From: Phytopythium helicoides
Taxonomy: Eukaryota > Oomycota > Peronosporomycetes > Pythiales > Pythiaceae
NCBI GenBank assembly: GCA_024867545.1
Contig: JANFNE010000007.1
Location: 310,001 to 374,000, forward strand
Reading direction: 5' to 3'
Length of the DNA: 64,000 bases
Position numbers and translations under genes: made by a program. Positions within the stretch are counted from its first letter, which is position 1. Each line of letters opens with the position of its first letter. Of the stretch, positions 53,473 to 61,484 are shown piece after piece. Under the pieces are notes generated by a model. That model had not been told where the DNA came from. It searched no databases and saw nothing but the letters and a program-made list of their open reading frames with translations.

Positions 53473-54300
53473 CTACTCTTGCTCGGACTCGGTCTCATCA
53501 GACATGTGGTAACCATCCTTCCCATTTCGTGGACCAATGTCGTCATTACCATTGACGCCTGTTTCCGTGGCTGAAAGATTCTGCTGGAGCGAGCGCGTAG
53601 TGACCCTCCGGAAAGGAAGCCGCGAGCAAGGTACAGCTTCCGCAGATGCCAGGCAACTCATCCCTTGTTGTATACGAACAAGGTTTTAGGGCTCATCCGC
53701 GTCCGGAGTCGCGTAGGCGGGCGATGCTAAGGATGTATGTATGTATGTATGTATGTATGTATTACGTCTTTGCGTCAACCTTTCTACTGGGAGCCTAGGC
53801 GTAGACTTGCTAAGCCCCGACATAGGGTAGTGTCCGCATACGTCGAGTCATCATCTGAGGGAGGCCATGCTGAGATCTCCCGGGCGAGGCGGTTCCACTT
53901 GGCATGGTCGAGAATGCTAGGGATGGCGCTCATTATAAACCGATAGTCCAGTTCGATCGAGGAGAGACTGCTGTAAACATTGTGGTCGGTACCGCTGCTC
54001 ACTTCAATGGTTCGCCTAGCCAAAAGTTTGCTAGCCAACTGAACGTCGTAGGCGCCTTTGGACTTCTCGAACAGGATGGTCATCATTCAGCATTGTTGAC
54101 CGATGTGAGTCTTGCAGAGCTCATTGGTGAGGCTCTCGATACTCGTGAGACTGCTCACATACAGGATCATAACAGTGACCTCGTTGTGCTCAGGATTTTT
54201 GACGAACTTGTTGCGGACAGACTCGTCATTTTTTTTTTCAGCCTTGGCAGAATTACGACAGGAGAGTACGACATCAACGCCGTAGCAAGCCACCCCCGCT
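53473..54300 (-). pseudogene. Decayed dehydrogenase relic
   Basis: Fragments in several frames line up in order with the array genes: YGVDVVLSCRNSA (cf. HGADVVLACRNDS), VSSLTSIESLTNELCKTH, NAE then ILFEKSKGAYDVQLASK (cf. NNAGVMAIPYEKTVDG), SLSSIELDYRFIMSAIPSI (cf. LFSIELDRRLKASGISNI), and near the 3' end SATETGVNGNDDIGPRNGKD plus GYHMSDETESE. Stops and frame changes separate them, and a (GTAT)n tract interrupts the middle. It is a dead, older member of the array; the N-terminal ~30 residues are not recognisable. Confidence 0.75.
53734..53760. repeat. (GTAT)n microsatellite
   Basis: Six to seven uninterrupted ATGT/GTAT units inside the dehydrogenase relic. Confidence 0.9.
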
Positions 54301-54575
54301 GCTTTGGTTCACAAGCTCGAGGTGACATTAGCGGATACTACCAGCTTTTTATTCCGCGATTGGATTTGCCTGGTACCAATTTGAAATCGTGCACATTACC
54401 AAACACACCAGCAGCAAATATTGAATCCTAATGAGCAGAAGTGGAAAACCAACAAGTGGGAACAGGGAAAGCTTTCGGTGTGGGAAACTTGCTCGAGACA
54501 GCCAACGACATGAACACACATCTGATCAGCACTATAAGGCAATCGTAATCCTCTTTCATTATTCATGTCATGCAT

Positions 54576-55560
54576 TCAAAGCGCTACTGGTCGCTGCTGA
54601 TAGGGAACTCGACCTTTGGTGAGCTGCTCACTGACTTCCCAGAGCTTCTTTGCATCTTCCAGCGACATGCTCGGCTTACTTGATGCCACCACGCGCGGGT
54701 AGCCGTAGAACTCCATGAGTCCGTGCGGCCCAATGTACTCCCCACCGGTCACCTTTGGGTCCGTGGCGACGCACAGGATGTTGAGCGCACCCATTTCATT
54801 CGTCTGTGCCCACGGAAGCCAGTGCACGAAGCGGATGATGCCACGGATGATAGCGTTGTTGTACGTCTCGAGCAGATTTGGCAGCAGGTTGCTCTCGGTC
54901 ACACCTGGGTGGCACGCGACTGACAACACGTTCGTGATTCCCGCAGCCTCCAGACGGCGGTGCAACTCGTAGGCAAAGAGCAAGTTGGCAAGCTTGGACG
55001 CACGATAGGCTCCCATGGCGTCGTACGCCGGTGGCTTGGCGCTGAGGTTGTCAAAGTCCAATGTGCTGCCGTGGTGCGAGATGCTGCTGATGCTCACAAC
55101 GCGTGCAGGAACCTCGCTGTCGCCCGTCCTTCCGCATGAGCGGGAAGAGCCTCGCGGCAAGCGCAAAGTGGCCGAGGTGGTTGACACCGAACTGCTGCTC
55201 GAAGCCGTCGGCGCTCTCGCCGTAGTTGACGGCCTTAACGCCGGCGTTGAGCACGAGCACGTCCAGCCGCTCGAACCGCGCCGAGAACGCGGCCGAGAAC
55301 TCGCGGATGCTCTCGAGACTGCCGACGTCCAGCAGCATGAACTCTGCTTTGCCCTCCACGCCCTCTGCCTCGTTGATCTTGGCCTCGGCCGCTCGTCCGC
55401 GCTGCTCGCTCCGACACGCCAAAATCACGTGTGCCCCCGCCCGAGCCAGTCCCAAAGCCGTGACGAAGCCCAGGCCTGCGTTGCCGCCAGTGACGAGCAC
55501 CACGCGGCCTCGCTGCGACGGCATGAGCGCCTCAGTCCACTGCGTCGAAGACGGCGGCAT
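54576..55560 (-). CDS. Short-chain dehydrogenase with a frame break
   Basis: The N-terminal part (55560 down to about 55130) reads MPPSSTQWTEALMPSQRGRV, VTGGNAGLGFVTALGLA, ILACRSEQRGR, LDVGSLESIREF, LVLNAGVKAV and FGVNHLGHFALAARLFPLM. The frame changes within GCGGAAGGACGGGCGAC, and the C-terminal part (about 55130-54576) continues with VPARVVSISSISHHGS, catalytic AYRASK, ACHPGVTESNLLP, HWLPWAQTNEMGA, GGEYIGPHGLMEFYGYPRV and LWEVSEQLTKGRVPY. Together they are a full-length SDR related to, but clearly older than, the array genes. No GT-AG intron can explain the one-base shift. Confidence 0.8.
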
Positions 55561-55763
55561 GGCGAATTGCAGCAGGCGGCCGATTCTGAAATGACACGCA
55601 TGCGGGGAACTGAACGGTTTGAACCTGGATTGAGCGATTTGATTGGTGGAGAATACTCGTAATCAACGATTTGATTGGATGAAAAGAGGGTGTTGACGAA
55701 TCGATCAGGGCGGACCGACTTCTTCAACTTGAGCGAGAGGCCGAGCATGGGCGTGTTGACCCG

Positions 55764-57094
55764 CTAGCAGCAGCTGTAGTACTTGTTCTCCCACAAGTTC
55801 TGACTAATGAGGGTCGAGTCGCGATCGATGTGGTCGGGCAGTTCCCAGTGCTGCGGTGTCCACGATGAGCGAGCGCACTGAGAGGCGACGCACTTGACGC
55901 TCGGGTAACAACCAAAGGATTGCAGGTTGCGCATGATACCACGGCTGAAAGGCAAGTCGCAGTCACTAAAACCTCGCAGATAGGGGAGCGTGTCCGAGCC
56001 GTGGCCGAACTCCCACGTTGTCAGGTTTGCAATTGCGAGGAATGCTGTAACAATTGTAAAGATGAGCACCATGTGAATCGAATCTCGATTGTTCTGCAGA
56101 CAGCAGACAGACTCACTGTGGAAGCACCAGAGCCCGAAAGCGAAGAGGAAGAGCACCTGCAGAGACATTCTGCATCAGCTCCTCTGTCCATGCGTTTGGG
56201 ACACGTCACTTACCCACAAGACCACGAGGAGAACGATGAGCCCTCCGTTTGCTTGGAGCCGTGAGGAGGCGTGAGGCGGCTCAGAGCCGGTGGAAGCCTA
56301 CAGAGCTATGATGTTACGCCACGTTTCATATCACAGAAGCATAACAAATGACGTACGATGTAAATGGCGATGGCGATCTCTACCGTCTGGAGCAGCAAAT
56401 ACCACCAGAAGCGGCAGTGATTCTTCTCGCCAATGCACGTGGCTAGCAAGATGCAGTGGTGGTCGAACTTGGCCACGCACTTGCCACAAAACGAACAGTG
56501 ATGAGCACGAAGAGGCGGCTGCAGCGCGCAGTCGGCGCAGAAGTCAGTCATGTCGCTCGGGTTGGCACATTTGGACACTTCGCAAGCGCTATCGCCTTCG
56601 TTCAATTCGATTTCCACGACGCCCTCAGCCACCTCTTCTAAGCTCTCCCCCTCTCCCTTTTGAGCCTTCTGCAGAGCGGTCTGAATTTGCCTGATACGCT
56701 CTCGCTGATACTCGAGCTCTCTGCTTGGGTCGTCTCTCCCTTCACCAAGCAGCTCCTCGCTTTCAATGACACCTTCACTCCCTGTGCCATTCGTTTTTAC
56801 TCGTGCTCGCAGCAGATCTATTCACGAATGGGAGCTGTTGGTGCGTGCATCAACCTTGAATGCGACGGAAGTCGCAGGGTTCATCATACCTTCCGTCAGA
56901 AACCCCGGATCGCTTCCTTGGAGATAATAAAACGCTGCCGTGGCAAGCGCTGCGAAGACCACCAACGTCCAGTCCGTGTCCGTGGCGCCACTGGCAGAGT
57001 CCGTGAGCAGTCGGTGCTCAACCGCGAGCAGCAGCGACAGATGCAGCAGCGCGTAGCCCGCTCGCCGATGCCAGGCGACCTGCGAGGCCTCCAT
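55764..57094 (-). CDS. DHHC-type protein S-palmitoyltransferase
   Basis: At least four exons from MEASQVAWHRRAGYAL (57094). Two N-terminal membrane segments (LLHLSLLLAVEH; WTLVVFAALATAAFYYL) with DPGFL after the second, an acidic coiled linker (GEGRDDPSRELEYQRERI), then the Cys-rich domain CADCALQPPLRAHHCSFCGK and FDHHCILLATCIGEKNHCRF containing the catalytic DHHC. Then WWYLLLQTVEIAIAIY, a short exon GGLIVLLVVLW, and VLFLFAFGLWCFHSES with a further membrane helix (VLIFTIVTAFLAIANL). The C-terminus is Cys-rich. It attaches palmitate to cysteines of membrane proteins at Golgi or plasma membrane. An in-frame TGA at 56822-56824 after NSSHS must lie in a small intron (a 48-bp GTGAAT...GGGAG would remove it). 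Confidence 0.88.
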
Positions 57095-58645
57095 ATTTGT
57101 CCGTCTCGCTCGCTCGCTCGTTCGGAGGGTCTCGCCGAGTTGAAACGACGCGGCTCGCGAGCTTCGGGCTCTTCTCGGTGGCGCACTGCGACTTGGTCGC
57201 ACTCGCCGCGCTTCGTCCAACGGCCGTGACTGGCTAGCTGTCAATCACTGTCAAGCTGACTAGCAGATGGAGCAGGTTGAAGTCGCTGCGCCACGAGCGA
57301 CTTCAACAAGCGCCAGTCCGAAAACTAAAAAAAAAACGTCACAAATCAAGCTAGCCACTGGCGAAAAGCCCAGCTGGCAGCGCGTCATGCTGCCAAAAGG
57401 GATGGCCACCGTCGTTCCGCCACTTGCTGCGAGTCTCCAGCAGAGACCGAGGGCAGGCGCATCGGGCCGGTCCAACGGTCCAGAGTCTGTGGACCAGAGA
57501 TCGGCGCTCTCAGAGCCAACGTGCAGAGAGCCGCGACGGAGCCGTGACGCCCGCCGACGCGGCACCGCTCGCTGATGGAGTGTGCCACGGTGCGTAGCGT
57601 GTTCCTCTCGCTGAGACAGCGACCGAGTTTCTATGCGCCAACCTCAGGATCCGACACCAGCGGCCGCCTGCGAGCCAAGCGAGCCGCGGCAACGCGGTCA
57701 ATCAAGGCCCTCGGCGAGGGGTGACCGGCGCGTTGCTCTGCATCGCTGGTGTCAGATGATTCGGGCCGGTCGCGTATCATATACCGACCGACTCGCGCAT
57801 GACGTTTACCAACCAGCCAAACAGGCCACCGCTGTGCATGCAAGTCGCAAGCGAGTCATATCCGCAGCAAACGGGGGTCCAGGAAGGCTCGCGGAGCGCG
57901 CGCAGAGGTTTGCGGGCGGCCAGGCGTTTCGGCAAAGATGTTAAACAATCAAGCTGCCTGCTTGCCAGCCAGCCGTCCAGCCAGCCTCTTTCGACTGGAG
58001 CAAAGCAAGCAATTGCGTCGAGGGGGAAGGAGGCGAGCAGGCAAGGAGGGAAGGAGGGGAGGCGAGCATCGTCCGCCCACTGCAGGTGTCGCAGCATAAT
58101 GGCAAAACCAGATCTTCTCCATCTTGAGCAGCTCGCCCAAAAAAGCCAAACACCAGCACCGCGAGCGCCAGCAAAAGGCGACAAGCCAAAATCTTGAATT
58201 TTGACATGGTCAAAAAACTCGTGCACTAGCCAAAGGTGCAATGCCGCGACGCGCTCGATACGTAGATCCCGCATACTGAGATGCAGTCACGGTCGGTGTC
58301 GACACCTACGGTACTGACTCGTTTCTACGCGCGTTGCAAAAAACTCGGCGCGCATCCCCCATAGTGAGCGCCAAAGAGCTCGCTCCCCCATACAGTTCCC
58401 CTCACTCTTGGCTCTGTCTCCCTCGGCGCCCCGTCGCCCTGCCTGGCTGGTCTGCCACTCGTCTCCCACCTACGGTACGCGGCACCGTAGGTGCACATTA
58501 CGACGGATTTGTATATGGCGGGAAAGGCCAGCGCCGCCGCCGAGCCTCGAGCCTCGCGGAGGGGGATCGGCCGCCGCTGGCCGCTCGCCACTCCCCAACT
58601 CGCTGCTCCCCGCGCAGGTCGCCGCTGGTCGGCGCCGCTGCCCCC
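57095..58645. other. Intergenic, GC-rich
   Basis: About 1.55 kb between divergent genes. The open frames (for example plus 57267-57575, minus 57777-58274) overlap on both strands and lack domains. Contains CGCT/GCTC repeats near 57105-57120, AGCC repeats near 57965-57985 and a hairpin-forming repeat at 58467-58493. Confidence 0.4.
58467..58493. repeat. Inverted repeat before the PX gene
   Basis: CACCTACGGT and its exact complement ACCGTAGGTG are separated by 7 bases. The half-site ACCTACGGTA also occurs alone near 58303. Possible transcription-factor site for the downstream gene. Confidence 0.65.
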
Positions 58646-59509
58646 ATGCGCGCCATGGAGCTGTCTCCGCGCGGCTCCAGCCTCGTCCGCGCGTCGCCTG
58701 CGGGCCCCGCGCCCGTGTCGCGCTCGGCGCTCGTGCGCCGCGCCAGCCTCAAGTCGATGCGCGCGCTCAAGCGCCCGGAGCTCACGACCAGTGCCAGCAC
58801 GGGCACCATGGGCGCGGCGCCGCTCAGCGCCGGCAACCTGTCGGTGGCCGTGGGGCCCATGTCGCAGCCCGGCAAGCGCCGCGTGCGCCGCATCAAGAGC
58901 TACTCCGAGTCGGGCGCCTCGCTCGACCGCCTGGCCGGCAGCGTGCTGGCGCCAAGCTCGGGGCCGTCGCTGGCCCCAAGCACCGGTGCCGCGCGCGCGC
59001 GCCCGTACTCGGCCGGCGACGCCGAGGACCTGTCCAGACGCGCGCGCGTCGTGTCCATCTCGGGCTTCAGCAAGTCGGCGTCGGGCACGTGGTTTTTCAA
59101 GGTGGACGTGGGCTCGCACTCGCTGGACGGCTACGCCGTGCGCCGCCGGTTCACCGACTTCAAGCTGCTGTACGAGGGCCTGCAGTACTTCAAGGCGGCG
59201 CTCGAGCTGCCCGAGCTGCCGCCGCACGGCTTCTACTCGGTCTTCCAGATGTTCGTGGCGCCCGACAAGGCGCTCGCCGCGCGCGCGCGCCGCCTGCAGG
59301 AGCTGCTCGAAGCCATCAACCGCCACCCGGTGCTCTCGCGCGCCGCCGTGTTCGCCAGCTTCCTCGGCTCCAACCCGTCGAGCACCGACGGGTACGTGAG
59401 CCTCTCGGCCTACGAGGTGCCCAACGCGCGCTTCGACGCCGCCGAGCGCAGCAGCAGCAGCTACAGCTACAGCCACGCCGGCAGCGTGCGCAGTGGCAGC
59501 GGGCTCTGA
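58646..59509 (+). CDS. PX-domain protein
   Basis: Single exon. MRAMELSPRGSS at 58646 was chosen as start (MELS at 58655 is an alternative), giving 287 residues. A Ser/Ala/Arg-rich N-terminal half contains KRRVRRIKSYSESGASLDR. The PX domain follows: RARVVSISGFSKSASGTWFF, KVDVG, YAVRRRFTDFKLLYEGL (RRF/Y loop for the phosphoinositide), LPELPPHGFYSVFQMF (PxxP loop), ARARRLQELLEAINRHPVL and FLGSNPSSTDGYVSL. It ends in a Ser-rich tail. PX domains target endosomes through PI3P. Extreme GC content makes all frames open, so frame choice rests on the PX motifs. Confidence 0.85.
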   Translation: MRAMELSPRGSSLVRASPAGPAPVSRSALVRRASLKSMRALKRPELTTSASTGTMGAAPLSAGNLSVAVGPMSQPGKRRVRRIKSYSESGASLDRLAGSVLAPSSGPSLAPSTGAARARPYSAGDAEDLSRRARVVSISGFSKSASGTWFFKVDVGSHSLDGYAVRRRFTDFKLLYEGLQYFKAALELPELPPHGFYSVFQMFVAPDKALAARARRLQELLEAINRHPVLSRAAVFASFLGSNPSSTDGYVSLSAYEVPNARFDAAERSSSSYSYSHAGSVRSGSGL

Positions 59510-60090
59510 TCGTGTTTGTCGTCTGTCATTTCGGTGCTTTTTTATCTTTCCTTTTCGGCGATGCATACTGTGCGCGAGTGTAGACAGAGAATAATTATAA
59601 TTATTTATTCTGACATCTGTTTTTTTTTTCAGTTGACGACGAGAACGTCCTCCTGGTGACCGCACACACATATTCAGCTCTGTTCGCTGCATCTGGTGGG
59701 TGCGCCAATCCACTCCCGGCCTCTGCAATGAGGCGCCGGCCGATGATGCCGCCGGTGGAGCCGATACGCAGCGCTCCGGACGCTGGCGCCAGCTTCCCGC
59801 GACTTCGCGGAGCAGCCTCCAGCTTCAAGCGCGTTGACGACGCTCGGGTTCCGAAAGGTGTGGACACGAAAAACACTCAGCCGCACTGTCTGCGCCAGAA
59901 GAGCCGAGGCGAGGGAGGCGTGGGCCTCGCGAGGACCTCCCTGTCTGTTGACAGGATGATGCGGCCATCGTGAGGCGAGCATTGTGATCCAGCGAGCCGC
60001 CGAGTGCATTCAAAGGCCTCGTCCGGCACAAGCGAAGGCGGCGGGCGAGCATCAAGCGCTGCGTCACGCGGCTCCGCACGAAGAGGACGA

Positions 60091-60113
60091 GCGCGGCGGG
60101 CCGCCCGCCGCGC
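60091..60113. repeat. GC palindrome
   Basis: GCGCGGCGGGC, one base, then its exact reverse complement GCCCGCCGCGC. Confidence 0.7.
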
Positions 60114-60326
60114 ACGTCCATATGACGTGGAGCGCGTACCGTAGATGTTCGCTCCGAGAAGCAAGCGCATCGATTTCTCCAAAAAAAGTCAAAGATCGCT
60201 CTATCCTTCCCAGCCGTTTCCAGTGCACTCTTATTCCGAGTCCATTCCATTCGCCAGGATCGCGACTCGATCATGTGCTTGCACAGTCTCGGAATGGTGG
60301 CAGCAACCGTCATTCATACGCCATTC

Positions 60327-60375
60327 GCAACCTTCGCGCAACCGTTAAACCGTGTAAAGGTTGCACGAAGGTTGC
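60327..60375. repeat. 17-bp inverted repeat with 15-bp loop
   Basis: GCAACCTTCGCGCAACC at 60327-60343 and GGTTGCACGAAGGTTGC at 60359-60375 are complementary at 16 of 17 positions. Lies about 170-220 bp before the start of the mitochondrial protein gene. Confidence 0.7.
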
Positions 60376-60390
60376 TCGAAGCGTTGTGCA

Positions 60391-60469
60391 ATTCATTGAA
60401 TTGAAAACCACGGTACGAACGACGGTACACCATACTAGGAGTGACTATTGCGCACTCAATTCAATGAAT
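60391..60469. repeat. 14-bp inverted repeat with 51-bp spacer
   Basis: ATTCATTGAATTGA at 60391-60404 is the exact complement of TCAATTCAATGAAT at 60456-60469. The spacer contains two ACGGTAC words. Confidence 0.7.
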
Positions 60470-60546
60470 CGTCGACGGTGTTGTACCCATCACAATAACC
60501 GGGTTACACCACCTTGCCACTTCCAGGACCGAGCCGGCTCGGAATC

Positions 60547-61079
60547 ATGCTGCTGCGCCGCCTGCCGCCGCCGCTCGCGCGCGCCTCCCGCTCCTTCGCG
60601 CAGGCCGCGGGGCCCAAGCGGCCGCGCGCCGTGCGCGTCAAGCAGAGCGACGCGCGCCGCTCCGTCCCCGAGCGCGAGCGCCAGGCGCACGACGCGCTGG
60701 TGGAGGCGCCGCCGGCCGAGGCGCCTGCGTTTCCTCCGGCGGAGCCCGCGCAGGGCCCGCAGACCTTTGGTGGCGTCATGAAGGAGGTGCGCGCACGCAT
60801 GGAGTGTCGCTGCTGGTGTTGTTGTTGTTGTTGTTCTATTGCTAATGGGAGGCGTGCGGCTGTACTGCAGAGCTTCCTGTGGGGCATCGGCATGACGCTC
60901 GCGTTCGCGTTCGTCGGCGTCGTGTTCAGCAGCATGGAGCAGGTGCGTGGGGATCGTGGCGCAAGGATAGAGCGCGGCGGCTGATTGGTGTGAGCTGCTC
61001 GAGGCAGACGGACGCGCCAGGAGCGTTCGGCGCGAGCGCTGTGGTCGCTGCGGACGAGGACCGGGCGAGCGACGAGTGA
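60547..61079 (+). CDS. Small mitochondrial single-TM protein
   Basis: Three exons, 60547-60786, 60871-60942 and 61008-61079, all phase 0, give 127 residues. The N-terminus MLLRRLPPPLARASRSFAQA is rich in Arg/Ser/Ala with no acids, a typical mitochondrial presequence. A charged stretch with PERERQAHDALVEAP and a Pro/Ala run follow; FGGVMKE joins to SFLWGIGMTLAFAFVGVVFS, one membrane helix, and the short C-terminus ends EDRASDE. Both introns start GTGCG and end GCAG; the first contains a (TTG)n run. Likely an inner-membrane accessory subunit or assembly factor; no specific family recognised. Confidence 0.7.
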
Positions 61080-61484
61080 CGAGAAAGCTGAAGCCGCGCC
61101 AGTAAACAAATCGCACGCGAATGCGCATCGATCGTGACGCATGAAGCCATCTCTTGCTGTCGTGCCTCCTGCATCCACGTCATGCGCACATGGCGTTCGC
61201 AGATCGTTCGCAGAATCGCTCGCGCGGTTGCAGGATGGGGAGCAGCGCTGTACGACTGACCAACCGCTGGCGCAAGGTGTTGTGGGATCGAGCTGCACGA
61301 GTCCATGGCCATGCATGCACGTTGAAATTGTCCATCCGATGCACCTACAACTGCTTGCTTGCTTGCTCGCTTCTATCAAAACTAAGGTACAGCCCTATAA
61401 AGGCAAGGCAGGGAGGGGGTTGAGCACTAGCGCTGCTCACTTCCGTCGATGAGCACACTTGCTCGGCACAAATGCTGGCGCGCA
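61080..61484. other. Convergent intergenic region
   Basis: 405 bp between converging genes, with a CTTG/GCTT run near 61350 and short open frames only. Nothing recognisable. Confidence 0.4.

Larger units (their letters stand above)
59510..60546. other. Intergenic with several inverted repeats
   Basis: About 1 kb. An AT-rich TAATTATAATTATTTATT near 59590 is probably the 3' UTR of the PX gene. A perfect palindrome lies at 60091-60113 and two long-armed inverted repeats at 60327-60375 and 60391-60469. No protein gene is supported. Confidence 0.5.

Noticed and set aside
57267..57575. 102-codon frame starting MEQVEVAAPR
   Set aside because: Overlapped by an equally long antisense frame; no motif or homologous copy in the window.
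57777..58274. 165-codon minus-strand frame rich in Trp and Leu
   Set aside because: No family resemblance, and repeats in the DNA explain part of its length.
58491..59583. Long alternative plus-strand frames over the PX gene
   Set aside because: GC content keeps all frames open; only one carries PX motifs.
60504..61379. Minus-strand frames opposite the small mitochondrial protein
   Set aside because: Arg/Ser/Ala shadow composition, and they cross the well-defined exons of the plus-strand gene.
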